DNA from: Halichondria panicea
Taxonomy: Eukaryota; Porifera; Demospongiae; Suberitida; Halichondriidae
Length of the DNA: 64,000 nt
Direction: 5' to 3'
Assembly (NCBI RefSeq): GCF_963675165.1
Contig: NC_087383.1
Coordinates: forward strand, 6,418,139-6,482,138
The translations under genes and the position numbers were made by a program. The notes beneath the pieces were generated by a model that was not told where the DNA came from, did not search any database, and saw only the letters and a list, made by a program, of their open reading frames with translations. Positions 21,396 to 34,454 of this stretch are shown piece by piece. Position 1 is the stretch's first letter. Every line of letters starts with the position of its first letter.

Positions 21396-24300
21396 TTAAT
21401 CTTGATTATACTCACATTGAGTCAAGTGCTGACAGATATCATCAGCTATCTTGTCTTTTCTCAGTCCCAGTAACAACTCCAGTAGAGCTTTGTGAGTTGC
21501 TGCGAAAGGATCGTGTCTTTTCCAGAGAATCAAACATTCAGTCATGGCTACTTGTGTTCCTTCATTACAGTACAACCTATTCACATCGGCCTGTTCTGCA
21601 GGAGTCAGTCCCATTGCACTCGAATATATCTTTACACCATCAAAATATTCGGCCAGGTAGGGAATATCGGAGTTCCCTATTTCACTATTGAGCTGCTCGT
21701 CAGTCAGACTGTATCTGCTCACTAGATCTTGAAGTGTGACTCGATTAGCAGCTGGTCCTATAATTATAGAGGTGCATATATGCGTTTATATCCTGTTCAC
21801 TCCAGTCTCTATTTCTACCTACAATTAATACAATTACATGGCAGTACATGTGCATGTATATAAATTTATATTATTTTGGTGAAGTTTTTAAGGTCAGATT
21901 CAGTATTAGAGAACTGACAAAATATGTTATACCCTAAACATAATTATAACTATTACACATTGTTAAATGAATTTAACGACATCTTACCAAGGCTCGACGG
22001 TTGTCTGACTTCATTCCTCTCCTCAATAGTCGTCTGTGTGGCTTCGTCTAATAGGAGAATCGGAAAATACAGTCGTTGATGCAATATCAGACAATTAAAC
22101 TAAAATAACATTATAATTATATATAGCCTTAATCAATTAATGATCGATAATTATTAAAAGTAACTTTCAGACGGGTATAAGCGGCAAATGGGTTTAGTGT
22201 ACTCACGTGTGCTTGGACTGGGTGACAGTTCAGTCGACTCATCAGGTTGCTGTGGCAACATGTTTTCACAAAAGAACGTAGGAGCAACACCAGCCAAAAC
22301 CTATAATCATGAGACAAAAGTTTATGGGTCTGGAAAAATACGATTAATTTTTGTCATTTTTTTGTACAAAATCCAAAAAGTTTATTACATAATTATAAGA
22401 CATGCACATAGAATTAGTTTCCATGACTTACGAGAGGGTTCTTCCCAGAGAAAACACTGAGTGGATCCAGAATCAGTCTCAATGCTCTGCAAGTGCCGTC
22501 ACCACTGTCCCTCCACACTCTCAGGGCATGCTCTAGACTGCCGCTCATTGCATGCGTGCTCTTAGCAGCCCTAGAAACAACTGAACAAACGATGTCTGAT
22601 AGTTCACGATTCTTGCTCCAACAAGATGAAAGAGCTGAGAGCAGTCCATCAGAGAGTTTCTCATCGTGTGCTGGGTCACCTTCGTTGCATAGAGCTTGTA
22701 GAATATTTTCACGGAGATCAGCGTACACCTCAGATTGCAGCAGCTCACCCACGGGTACAACTTGTGTGCTGGTGGTAGATTTAACAAATTCCTTCTGACA
22801 AGAAATGCTTTTAGCAACAGATTTCATACCAAACAATGGAGCACCAGCGATGTCAGTGGAAGGTAACAACCGTTCGTCCGTGTCTATGTTGGGGCAAAAC
22901 TCACAAGCAGCTTCAACCACTTTGTTGATAATAGTGGATCGTACATCGAGTACATCTAACGAGACCTTAGGTGCTTGTAGTTGAATAGTGACACTCTTCA
23001 TCTCCATCACCTCAACACGGACTCTAATTCCATCCTCAGTGACCCAACACACACCAGTCTTCCAGACCGAGCATTGACCTTGCAAGGCAGGATTGTCAGT
23101 GTCCACCACTGGAGCAAGACCAAGCGACAGAGACAGTCGAAGGAGAAGAACGTGAAGAAATCGAGGGTTGAAAAAATGGTCATTGTGTGCACAGGCCAGG
23201 GACCAGTTGAAACTGTACTGGAAATTAATAGTGGTAGCCATTGGTTCGCTGGAAGCTACCAATCGGATCAGTGCTGGACAGAAGATGACGCCTCCAGAGA
23301 CGGACACAGACGTTGCAGGAAGATGCTGGTCGATAAGACTGAGCACTATTTTGTCTTCAATGGGAACGGCTAGCTCGAGATGAAACAAGTATCCAATGAG
23401 CATGTCAATGTTGAAATTGGGGAAGTGTTTAGCGAGATCTGATTTTAGAACAACCCCAGTACTTGTGGAAAGCTCACAATGCTGTGTGAAATCTTCGGGA
23501 GCTAAAATGGTGCCATTTACTTCAGCCAAGAGTTTCGATTTGTCAATTACAATAAAGCTCTTTTCTGGGAAGGAAGCATTGCAAAGGAAAAGAATATGAC
23601 CTTTGTCACTGAGTTGAACACAGATCTCAACAAGTCGTGGAATGCAGCTGGTAGGCACGAAAGAAAGAACTTTTTCATCTTTTCTAGAAACTCGATCCTT
23701 CATTTTCCCTTGAACTTCTTCCAGGGTTACAGCAATCTCACCCGAGTACTTGTCAAGAAGGTGGACAAGAAACATATGAGCATTGAGGCTCACAGACAAC
23801 CGCTCTCGAATGGAAGCACAGCTAGTTTCAACAATATGCCTAAAACTCGTCATGCCATCAGAACTTGAAAAGCGACAATCCATTGAAACAAATCCAGCAA
23901 GATCAAACATCGAAAACTTTTGAATGGCTCGTACTATAATTTTCTTCTTTTGCTCCGCTTGTGTGCTTGTCACGAGATCAGCATGACTACCTACCACAAT
24001 GAGTGGTGCTTTGCCCTCCATATTGGCACACTGGTTGGCAACAATTCCCAACCAATAGGAGACGGAAGTTGCTGTGATGGTGTCGTTATTCTGGAGACCG
24101 ATTACCATGACAAAAACAGGTGGACACGTATCGACTGTATTCTTGATAATGGCAGCGTGACTGCTGTAGTAGACCTCTTGACCAGCAAAGTCATAGACCA
24201 ACACATCTCCAAAGACACGGCTCTTGAATAATCGAGGGATGATTCCGGCTGTTTTCTGGCTGACTCCATCGACTTCTTTAGGAGAGACGAAGATGTTGAC

Positions 24301-24629
24301 TAGATATGTGCGTGCTGTTGGCTCGTGTTCCATTGCTTCAATGAGAGTGCTCTTTCCTTCTCCACCGTGACCGATAACAAACATTTTCACTGGGTTTTTC
24401 AGAGGATCCTTTGAAAACAATTTACCAAGAGCTTTACGATGATTGGTATACACATCTTCGGCAGTAGCTCCGTGTTGCAACAAGAGTAGAATGATTTCCT
24501 TGTTCCCTGCAAGAAAGAGTGGTGTGTGTCCATCGTCATCTTTGATATTAGGATCACAGCCAACAACGTCATTCAAAAGATATTTCACGATTTTGGTAAC
24601 CCCATACTTGCAGGCAAGTAGAAGAACAT
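21396..24629 (-). CDS. ROCO protein: ankyrin-Roc-COR-Death, 3' exons
   Basis: Four joined exons: 24629-22432, 22300-22207, 22047-21988 and 21757-21396. The splice sites are canonical and the phases fit. The large exon starts inside an ankyrin repeat (VLLLACKYGVTKIVKYLL, then DGHTPLFLAGNKEIILLLLQ). It continues into a Roc GTPase domain with P-loop GHGGEGKST, switch-II DFAGQE and a SHAD guanine-specificity motif, followed by a COR-like region. Two small exons form a polar linker. The last exon is a Death-domain fold (VSRYSLTDEQLNSEIGNSDI .. KADD-like C-terminal helices) and ends at 21396. Such proteins couple repeat-based ligand or partner recognition to GTPase-controlled Death-domain signalling; that role is family knowledge, not shown here. 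Phase 1 at the first exon border matches the upstream ankyrin exons at 31868, 41899, 43963, 44190 and 48013, which I take as 5' parts of this gene. Confidence 0.85.
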
Positions 24630-24727
24630 CTGTAATGGAATAATCATTGAGCACCTAGCTGAAAGTACATGTATATGCAGTACTCTATAATAATATTAAC
24701 CTGATTCATTCATACAAGTTTTGGTTA

Positions 24728-24933
24728 CCGTATAGCGGGTAATTTTCGGGGGACAAAATATTCGTGGTTCAGCAATATTGAGACATTTCGTGGGTAATAT
24801 TTTTGTGGTAGCTGCCTGCACTGCAGGTAAAGGTAGGCATGGTCGCTTCATTCGTGGGTAAAATATTCGTGGTCAGACCTCCAATCACGAAAACCACAAC
24901 TATTTTGCCCCACGAAAATTACACGCTATACGG
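24728..24933. mobile_element. CCGTATAGCG miniature element
   Basis: A 206-bp element with ends CCGTATAGCGGGTAATTTTCG-type (first 10 bases CCGTATAGCG) and CGCTATACGG, flanked by TA on both sides. It is filled with TTCGTGG / CCACGAA phrases in both orientations. It lies just upstream of the large ROCO exon, inside the intron. A half copy is at 48256-48345. No protein. Confidence 0.85.
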
Positions 24934-24935
24934 TA

Positions 24936-25615
24936 TTCAAAGATATCTTATAATTATACATTCACGTGTTGTGTAATGCATAATTATAGTGTAGGTAATT
25001 ATAATTGTATTATGATTTACTTATTATTGTCTTGCATCACTTCTATACGATGTACATCAAAGAAATTGCGAGTACTACAACAAAACTCACTGAGCCGTGA
25101 CCACAAGGGCAATAACGAATGCGTAAAGCCAAGCGTCGTGCTACATTATACGCCTACGCCCATGTTTTAAGATTTAATTACAGTAACTTTAACCATAGAA
25201 ACCACACATTGACGAGTTATAATGTCATCAAATACACATGTAGAATAATAATAGAGATAAAACAATTGTTTTTTGTTCGATACTGTATATTGGGAGATGT
25301 CTGAAACACATTCACATGAATTGAATAAAGCAGATCCAAGGTTCTAAATCAGTTTTGTTGTAGCTGTTGCTTCTGTGAGCTGTTTATAGGAATTAAGGAG
25401 CTCTGTCTCACAGCATAACGTAGCCAGTCAGAGAGCCAGAACACACGAGCCATGAAGAGAATCAGAACACAACAATCAGAGAGTCTCACAAACAGGGCCA
25501 GAGGGAGTAGACCTTTCAACATGACAGTTAACCTTTCCCAGCTCAAAATACAGACACCTTTTTCTTCATATCTTATGAATACATTTAAATCACTTGTAAC
25601 TAGTAATCCAGACCC
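24936..25615. other. Intron, nothing recognised
   Basis: AT-rich stretch within the long intron between the 31868 exon and the large ROCO exon. Short frames occur on both strands, none with a recognisable motif. Confidence 0.45.
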
Positions 25616-26228
25616 TAGCCTCGATCCCAGGCCGAGTTTTCGCTTTTATAACGGTTAGGCGAATAACTAGACCTGGTACTAGTTGTCTGCGCATGTCAGT
25701 CGTTCGTCAGATTCTGAAGAATGGATATTCTCGTTCACTTTCGAGACATTTATATTCGTGTACTATATCGTGTACTATAGAAGCCAGTTCCCGTTTTATC
25801 ATTATTGGGAATGGCTCTTAGCTGAGCTTCTCTCTTCTCTGAAGCTTATGGAAAAAATTATTCTGAAGACTGAACAACAAGGGAAGAGGTATAAAGTTTT
25901 GTCAAGCTTGTTAAGGTCATATATTTTTGTTTGGGCCCTATTTTATATCAGTCTTGTTCATGTTTGGCAAGATAGGTAGACTATATTATAGTTTCATCAT
26001 TAATAATATTATGGTGGATCAAGTGAAGAGTGTGAGCTATAGAGAACTTGGTGCTGCCATCATCAGCTCGTCGACAATGACACTATAACCTGTTTAATAT
26101 GAGAATTTTAATATGTATAGATCTACACATAATTATTATTTAGAACGTCTACTTCTCTGTACAGGAGCAATGGCTAATATCCAGCTGCAGCACTACACAT
26201 CAGGGAAGGGGGCCGGTGAAGGAGGCTA
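25616..26228. mobile_element. TAGCCTCG-ended element, 613 bp
   Basis: The left end is TAGCCTCGATCCCAGGCC. The right end, read outward, is TAGCCTCCTTCACCGGCC (14 of 18 identical). The same two end types form 42-50 bp minimal elements at 36113 and 46744. Its interior has a frame at 25683-25979 with no recognised domain. No target duplication is visible. Confidence 0.55.
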
Positions 26229-26525
26229 GCATAATTATCATGCTATGATAGCTAGCTTTAGCAAAGAAGCAAAATGATGACTAAGCTATTAGTTTAGATC
26301 TAAGACACAAGAAAAATATATTATATATTGTATGGATAGAATCTAAACACACAATATAGACTGGTAGAACATCTCTAGCACTGCATACCCACACTCATTT
26401 TCACTCTTCTACCGTCCTTCTACCCTCACACGACTTCCCGATATAATAGTTATATACATGCTCTCCTTTTTGCTAACTCTATACCTCTATTCTATAATTA
26501 TTCCTCCATTCCTTCCGTTGAACAA
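26220..26525. repeat. Dispersed repeat shared with 43370-43750
   Basis: Shared phrases include GACACAAGAAAA, AACACACAAT, CATTTTCAC.CTTCTACC, GCGACTTCCCGATA and CTCTCCTTTTT. This copy abuts the start of segmental copy B. The other copy lies in an insertion specific to copy B. Confidence 0.65.
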
Positions 26526-26689
26526 ACATAATTATATGTGAACTTCGCGAGTTGATCAATTCGCAATAATAAAATCGCAAAATCTAAAATTATTACTAGT
26601 AAATACACACGATCCTTACCAGAACGCAATAGTTAGATCGCAAAGGGTCAAAGTTTTGCTGCTTGGGCTCATTATGCCTTGGTGCACAT

Positions 26690-27395
26690 GCGCAAGCGTG
26701 GTATACGGTAGTGTGTTTGTGTGTCTGTGTGTGTCTGTGTAGACTGCTACAGCTGCTCAAGGATGAATAAAGTGCAAGTAAGAGTTTCTATAGGCTTCTA
26801 GTCATGTTTACTTGGATTTGCTTCGTCCCTGAGTTATGCCTAGTACGCATGGTAAACGCTTCATACATAGACGCTGCTAAGAAGCATAAGCAAGCCAAGC
26901 AGGGGTCCTTGGGCACAGAGAGTTAGCACCACAGGCAAAAGACATACATGTAATTAGATTGAAGCACCTTCTTCAGAGATAGAGAGATGCCTGCGCTTGA
27001 TGCTTTGTACAATATAAACAAATACGCGGGGGAGTTAGGTCAGGAATTGATTACATTCCATTGGTCTGGCACATTTCACTGTGAAATTACCTCAAGACAA
27101 GAGTGCTCAGACCCCTTCTCAGGAGGGGGCTGATCCATGAGACTACTATTATCCTTGGCTTGAACTTTTGACATTGATCGTTTTAACAACAATCATGGCC
27201 GATCATTACCCACTCTTTGAGTTTCTCTGTGATTCTGGATTCTGCCTGCATGCAGTAAATTCAATGCAAGATTGTTCATCAATAATTCATGTAGTAGGAA
27301 TGTTATGTAGCTTTGGCACCTCGCATCAGCACCCTCGGTGCTTTCATTCGCAAAGGTTTTTCACCAGCAAAATATTCTAGTAATAATTATAGATT
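26690..27395 (+). repeat. Dispersed GT-leader repeat, interrupted copy
   Basis: Corresponds to copy 1 (194-775) but is interrupted at 26848-27150 by about 300 bp of unrelated sequence with no clear termini. The end boxes (TTTTTCACCAGCAAAATATTC) are intact. Confidence 0.65.
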
Positions 27396-27835
27396 GAACG
27401 ATTTAGATAAAGAACAGAAAAGGAGAGCCTGTGTAGGCTACTTCGACAGTATACTGCACAAAGCGTACCTCGAGGCAGGATATTACTAATACCACGTGAA
27501 AGACCCGCTCAATGTGCATGTGCTTGTACCTACAACGTGCACACACAGCGTGCAAACAATTATCACTACTGTTGCCGTCATTATTTTTTTAATCTTTCAC
27601 GTGGTATTATTAATTTGGAGCTATAACTTGCAATTGCATATACCGTACCCTCACGAAAATACACCCACCCTTTTTCTAGGCTTATTAGGGGACTGGGCGT
27701 TTAATCGCGAACGACGAGTTTTCATTCGAATATACGCCCACCCGCGGCCTCAAATCGAGGTTTACACTTTGCTCTATGACAATAATTATTATTCTTTATT
27801 AATTTATTGTATTTTCATTTTTAATACATAATTAT

Positions 27836-29224
27836 GTGATAGTACTTAGGAAAAGGGCCCTTAACGCGGGCATTTTCAAATCAGTTTTTATTGTTGAATC
27901 GGATAGAGCGTCCTTTAAGCTTCAAAATGATACCAAGATCGACCTCCTAGCTACTTTCTTTCCGGAGATATGTTCGAGGGAACGCTACGAAGGTATTGCA
28001 ACGCCCTCTTGAGTAAATGACGCTCAAACGTCATGAATAATTGAAGTTCAATTATTGCTTTCCGGGCACTTCCGTATACTCATAAAGCTTCGTAAAAGAT
28101 GTTCTGGAGAAGACAAGTTAGTTAGATGAAGGCTAGGCGTTCTAGGACTCTCTAGCTAGCTAGTATAGCTATGTAACTGGATTGCTTGGCACCTAGGAAG
28201 GATCTTCGAAGAAATAAAGAGACAAAGACTCCTGTCGCTCGAATGGTAAGCTCTCATGTCTTGTTATAAGCTTGTACTTATTATCTGTGTAATGTATCAG
28301 TCTTATAAAAGATCCCTCACTTGTATGGAGCCTACAGAAGTGTCTCTGTCCTTCATACAACTTAAAGGAAGCCTAAGTGATCTATTATAGGTAGTGTTTC
28401 ACTTAGTATTCGTCCATATCTATCTAAGGCTTGATCCAACTTATTAGTAGCCTTATAAGAAGCTTTCCTCCTTTAATTTAGTACTGGTATCACTGCCATT
28501 GTGCTTAGTAGTAACAGGCCTGATGGGATGGGTGATCACATCATGGAGGGCCCAGGAAACTGCGTGGAATTGTCGTATAACATTTATATTGATGGTTCCC
28601 CCAGGTGGTGGTAAGTGTCGGAGGCCTGAGAAACGCTAGTCTATTGGCTAGAATGTAAGTGACATTGATATTGTGTCTATCTTAACTTACTACTTATCTG
28701 TAGGTTGTTATGGAGTGTTTATGAGGACAAGTGGCACGGGATACGTACATCTAAAGAAACAAGAGTGGATCTGCGCCAAGCTAGCTAGCTAGATAGCTGC
28801 TCTTTCTAATCTATTTCTGTTGCTAAATTATGTTTGTTAAGAAGTGGAGCTATAATATACCTGGCTCCTCTTGATGATTGTAAGTACTGGGCTGATGAAA
28901 TAGTCCTGTACAAGTTGTCATCTTTTATTTGTTAAAAATAATTAACAATAATAGGGAAATTCCCTGGGAATTTCCCCTCACGTAGCCAGTAAATTTCATT
29001 GTAAAAAATGAACGTTCGGTGAGTTTCTTCAACGTCCGCACTTGACCTGTTTAAAGCTTCGTAGAGACCCAAATTTTTACAGGTAGGTAGAGGAAGGGTT
29101 TAAGGTAGCACCTGTGAAAAAAAATTTTTTTTGCCTATGTTTTTCATTTCTACTAAATAATTATTGGCCTATAGCTTAATTTAATTATTGCCGCGTTAAG
29201 GGCCCTTTTCCTAAGTACTATCAC
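27836..29224. mobile_element. Non-autonomous relative with altered termini, copy 3
   Basis: A 1389-bp element whose interior is nearly identical to 4947-6320 and 34455-35837. Its outermost ~25 bases are different: GTGATAGTACTTAGGAAAAG at the left and the reverse complement at the right. Flanks are TTAT and ATAT, an imperfect 4-bp duplication. The empty site is visible in the sister element at 59125. Both ends changed together, so terminal sequence has been exchanged as a matched pair. Confidence 0.8.
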
Positions 29225-29563
29225 ATATAGTATGAACATTTCATTGACTACAACAATTTTATAAACTAATGCATGAGTATATTATGATCAAAGCATGGCA
29301 AGAGAATCAACATGAAGAAGTGGATGCTTGTTGACGTCAAATGTAGCAGAAACTTCTAGGATGGTAGGTCATACTCCTACAGAGCAGCTATCAGGTACTT
29401 TGTTTCAGAAAACCAAGGCAAGGTAACCTGCAAAATTAGCCTGTGTGACGACTTTCTTGGACTTTGTGTTTTCATTTCTCAGCATATAGGACTGCTTGTT
29501 CCCTGCATATACATCTTCAGGGGCAAACAGATCCATACAGAGAAAGTTATATGTCTGATCTTG

Positions 29564-31013
29564 CACTGTTAAAAATGGGGTGTTACGTAGCACACTAATT
29601 TTAGTAGGTAAATGTCAGTGGTGTGTTAATGAACACACTGGTGTGTTTGTCGTGCTCAACAACACACTTGGAGTGTAATAAAACACACTTGGGTGACACA
29701 ACAGAATGGTGTGTTACTGAACACACTGACATCCATACAGTGGTGTAAAGTAGCACACGATATATAAGATATTAAGAAGGTCTTTTTACTTTTCAGATAC
29801 CAGAATTAATATTTATGTTCCACTTAGTACAGTTAGATCACCAAGAGTGCTAAGTATGTGCAAGTGAAATAAGAGTTGAAATGCTGCAAATGCGGGAAAC
29901 AACTTGCTATCACTCTCAAAGGAAGCTTTATACTTTGCAAACCCAGAAATCCAGGTCCTAAAAGTATGGCTATAGTATATAGAAGCCTGCAATGCATGTA
30001 GAATCTCTACATGCATGCTATATATACTAGAGCTAAGTGGCTAAGTCCAGACCAAGGTTTCTGTGTGCGCATGCGCATTGAGGCTAGAAGCACATGTAGT
30101 GTGCTTTAATTAAAATCAACAAAAGACTCAAGAACTGGAGAAGAACAAAATTTAGCTCTATACTAACTGCACTGAGTATTTAGCTTTCCTGAAGAATATA
30201 CACTACTGCAGCACTTCATGGAGCTTCCAAAGGCCATTCATGTGGTAAGCTGGTGAAATACTATGTGTGATATGATCATATAAATTATATAATTATATAG
30301 CCTTTCTCACAACTCAGCCCAGAACTTGACCTCATTTTTGACTTGAGCACTGGTTTGGGTACAGAAGTGACTATTCTCTGGGACATACTAACTGCTATAA
30401 ATGTGCAGAAAAGTATCCAGGTACGTGGAGTGTAATAGATATGCTTACCAGACATAATTGTATTTATTATTTAGGACAAGAATACAAGATGACTTCAATC
30501 AAAATGTGCTACTGCTGCTGTGCGCTCTTTCGTCAAAAAGGAAACATGTGATGTGCTGTCATTAACAATAATGTGTTGTAATAATCCGTATAACATTTAA
30601 ATAGTCGTTCGTTGTAAAGATGTGTTTTTAATTTGTGTTAAATGACTTGTACATTTTGTTGAAATTGCAATAGCACCAAGCTAAATAACATAGAGCAACT
30701 ACACTATAGAAGTAATCTTACCGTCCTGAAAATAACCAAGTTACGAGGTGCACATGCACTGTATGCATGTGCTAGACAACACATTTACCATTATTAGTGT
30801 GCTTGAAGGCACTGTATGCATGTGCTAGACAACACATTTACCATTATTAGTGTGCTTAAAGGCACTTATGCATGTGCTAGATAACACACTTGCCAATGTG
30901 TTCAGCAACACACAACAGTCTATGTGTTACAAAACACCTTTAGGGGTGTCAAATTTAAAGTGTCATAGCAACATCCCAAAAGTGTGTTCCAGAACACATC
31001 ATTTTTAACAGTG
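29564..31013. mobile_element. CACTGTTAAAAA element, 1450 bp
   Basis: The ends CACTGTTAAAAATGGGGTGT and its imperfect inverse (ATTTTTAACAGTG) are flanked by TG on both sides. The empty site is in the sister element near 59517. Near both ends the words ACACACT / AGTGTGTT recur many times, and a 53-bp tandem repeat of about three units lies at 30756-30890. No gene. Confidence 0.75.
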
Positions 31014-31867
31014 TGGTCCAGCAAAGAGTATAGTTTTACTAGCTACTACCTAAAACTTCCTTTCTTCACTAAAATTAATAGTGAACATGTGGCATTCAGC
31101 TACTGCGCATGCTCAACTTCTTATTCTGGGTGGGCTTATAATCGAGTAAAAATACCCTCGTGCAAGAACTTCGAAGCAAAAGTGGGGATGGGTGTTTATT
31201 CAAGATGGGCTTATTTTCGCGAGGGTACGGTAACTATAATTATACCAATATTTTCCTATGGTGGTATATATTTCGTATTGTATAGAGCATCATCAAATTA
31301 ACGCAATACGTTCTCCTGAGGTGTAGTGACATTTAATTGGGCAGAACGTTCATACGAAAATTTGCACCAGCGAAAATTACCCGCTATGGTATACACTTCG
31401 TAGCAGGGCCATGCAGGGAAGCAGACTCCTTAATTTTAGCGTGAAAGCTGACACACTGTCTTCTTTGTATCTTAGTTGTATAGCTATAATTATTAACTAA
31501 CTTTTATCTGCATACTAAAAAGTCGCTAAAATACTTTACTAAAAAAAGGCCATCTGTTTTTTGCTATTCTGCAGCAAATCACGATAATGTTTCCTGCATG
31601 ACTCATCAATAATTGTTCATACGCACAGTATTAATTAGCTGAGCTATAATTATGCTATCCAGTGCATGCATGCAATGATAGAGCTATAGCTACCTCTATA
31701 AATTCTATCCTTTATAGGCTCGTCATCAAACTGGTGCTCAAGCCCCTAAAGGATCTGCCACTGACGCAAACAGAAGAAGAATTTACTTTATTCTGTATAC
31801 ATACAAGTAACACATAACCTGTACTTCAGCACATTGATATTGTATTAGCTAACATCTACTAACTTAC

Positions 31868-31963
31868 CATTGACAGCCACATTGCACTCTGAGATCAGGT
31901 ACTTGATAGTGTTCATCTTCCCCTCTTCGACTGCTAGTCCCAGTGGAGTTAGCCCGTCACCGA
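31868..31963 (-). CDS. Ankyrin-repeat exon of ROCO gene (B1)
   Basis: A 96-nt phase-1 exon with TTTTAG acceptor and GTAAGT donor. It encodes GDGLTPLGLAVEEGKMNTIK and the CNVAVN end. It should join directly to the large exon at 24629, whose first codon completes to Asp (G|AT). The intron between them is about 7.2 kb and contains the nested cluster 27643-31230. Confidence 0.8.
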
Positions 31964-32294
31964 CTAAAATAGTGGTGAATCAAACAATGTGACAAAAAGG
32001 ACCACCCCACTGATTAATTAGTGGGTGAGACTTTACTAATAATGGATACCATGCATGCATGCATTGTTTCATTTCATCATAAATAATTTTATGATAATTA
32101 TACAGTATATTATAGCAGCAACCTCTTATAAACTTCTTAACTGGGGGAAGTTGGGTTGTCGCCCGGTTTCAAATACTTATTGTGATTTGAATAATTTTTA
32201 ATGTTGGTTTCAGTTAGGCCTGTGCCAAATATTCAAATTTTTTCACCTATTATTCATATTCGCACTTTATCAGCCTATTATTTACTTCATCCAC

Positions 32295-32830
32295 CTAAGC
32301 GAGGTATATACGGTAGTGTGTTTGTGTGTCAGCATGTGTGTGTATAGACTGCTACAGCTGCTCAAGGATCACTGAAGTGCAAGTAAGAGTTTCTATACGC
32401 TTCTAGTCATGTTTTCTTGGATTTTTATTCGTGGATTTGCAAAATAATGCTTCGTTCTCGAGTTATGCCTGGTTTTGATTACTTGGAATGCCATTGCAGC
32501 TTTTTCGGAGAAGCACGTAGCCAAACTTGTGTACCGAGTATAATTGCTACTCTACTTAGTAGTTAGCTCTGCACCAGAACGCTAGCTATTCCATGGTAGC
32601 TGCAAGAGTGAGAAGAAAGCTCTGATAATGGCATCCATTAATTTTAGACTTGAACTTTGGCATCGATCGTTTTTTAACAACAATCATGGTCGATCATTAC
32701 CCACTCTTTGAGTTTGCATGCAGCATGCAAATAATTCATCATGTATACCGTACTACGTGTATAAGCTTTATGTTATGTAGCTTTGGCATCTCCACCGAGG
32801 CATCAGCACCTGCGATGCTTTCATTCAAAT
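32295..32830 (+). repeat. Dispersed GT-leader repeat, copy B doublet first half
   Basis: Partner of 2128-2665. Contains the CTACAGCTGCTCAAGGAT and CAATCATGGTCGATCATTAC boxes. Frames here are not shared with the other copies. Confidence 0.75.
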
Positions 32831-32854
32831 TAATCCTATTATTATGCCTCAGTG

Positions 32855-33370
32855 CGCATGAGCAAGCGAGGTATACGGTAGTGTGTGTGTTTGTGTGTGT
32901 GTGTGTGTGTGTGCGTGTGTGTAGACTGCTACAGCTGCTCAAGGATGAATCAAGTGCAAGTAAGAGTTTCTATAGGCCTCTGGTTATGTTTACTTGGATT
33001 TTAATTCGTGAATTTGCAAAATAATGCTTCGTTTTCGAGTTTTGCTTACTCGGAATGCCATTGCAGCCTTTTCAGAAGAGCACGTAGTATACCGAGTGTT
33101 ACACTACTCTACTTATTGTAGTTAGCTCTGCGCTATAGCTATTGGTAGCTGCAAGAGTGAGGAGGAGAGCTGTAAGGCTCTGCTGATGGCAGCCACTAAT
33201 TTTAGACTTTAACTTTTGGCATCGATCGTTTTTAACAACAATCATGGTCGATTTGAGTTTGCATGCAGCAAAATGTTCATCAGTATAAAAAAGCTATTAG
33301 TAGCTTTATGTTATGTAGCTTTGGCATCTCCACCAAGGCATCAGCACCTGCGGTGCTTTCATTCAAATTA
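32855..33370 (+). repeat. Dispersed GT-leader repeat, copy B doublet second half
   Basis: Partner of 2690-3290. The GT run is longer here (about 32880-32922). The same conserved boxes follow. Confidence 0.75.
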
Positions 33371-34454
33371 TTCAACATTCACAGCAATGATATAAAACAC
33401 GTATATAATAATTTTATTACAAATTATATATAGCACCATAAATAATTAATGGGATTTAATTTCAGCAGCTAATAACAAACTTTTATTAGCACACAAAATG
33501 TGGTTTCAACATAAAAATGATTGGAATAACGATTGATACGTAAAAATGTGGGATAATATATTTTCACAGTGATTTATTATTCACATTGTAAAAAACTGCC
33601 TATTATTCAAAAAATTATTCCTAATTTTGGTACAGGCCTATAGTCCCAGTCCTGCACCTGAGTATGAGGCGCTTTATATAGGGCCGAGTGAAGCGAGTCT
33701 CTATTATAATAATATAGTCATCTGTCTGTCTGTGATGGACGTACGGCACGGATTTTATCGTGATCCTACAATATAAAGTACCCGTTCCGTTTACGTAGTA
33801 CACCAGTAGTACGTTTCATAACGTTTCCGTTTTGACACCATCACATTAAAAGCGTTACAATTTACTGTACCGTTGTTATTTACCGTTACATGTTGCAAGC
33901 ACGTTGTAGAAAAGTGGCAAACAGATTAAGAGACAATCCTATAGTCATCTCAAGTACTTAGCTATGCTATGGCTTATGTCTACCTGTATAATTAAGTCTA
34001 TAATTTATTATAATTATATAATTATATAGCTCTTGATCTATAACAAAGACATAATTATAACGCACCATTCACATGCAGGTTCTTCAACTTCTTATTAAAA
34101 AGATATTAATGTCTGCAGTCTCTATATTATATAAATATGAGTCCTATCTCTGTTCTACAAGGTTAGAAAACGCTACACTGCAAAAACACTTTTGTTATTG
34201 TGACAGTTTGCTACCGGCACAAAATGTTATCTTGACAAAACGTTTGTCAATTTCCTGCAATTATTGTTATAACGACAAATCATAGTTTATTTAACTATTA
34301 ATATAGTTTATCTAACTATTAATATTTGTTATTATAATGGTAGATTGTTATTTGAACACATGTGTTGTCATTTTGTCGAAGCGTTGTTGATCTCACATTT
34401 AGTGGAAGTTACCGTTCATTGTCAAATTAACATTAATGTGTGACAATAACAAAT

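Larger units (their letters stand above)
27643..31230. mobile_element. CCGTACCCTC element carrying two nested transposons
   Basis: The ends CCGTACCCTC and GAGGGTACGG are flanked by TA. Copy A shows the empty TA site at about 1036. Two elements lie inside it: 27836-29224 and 29564-31013. Without them it is about 750 bp, matching a second copy at 58954-59740 that lacks both insertions and the right terminus. No coding capacity of its own is seen; frames such as 29405-29593 are not conserved in the other copy. Confidence 0.85.
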
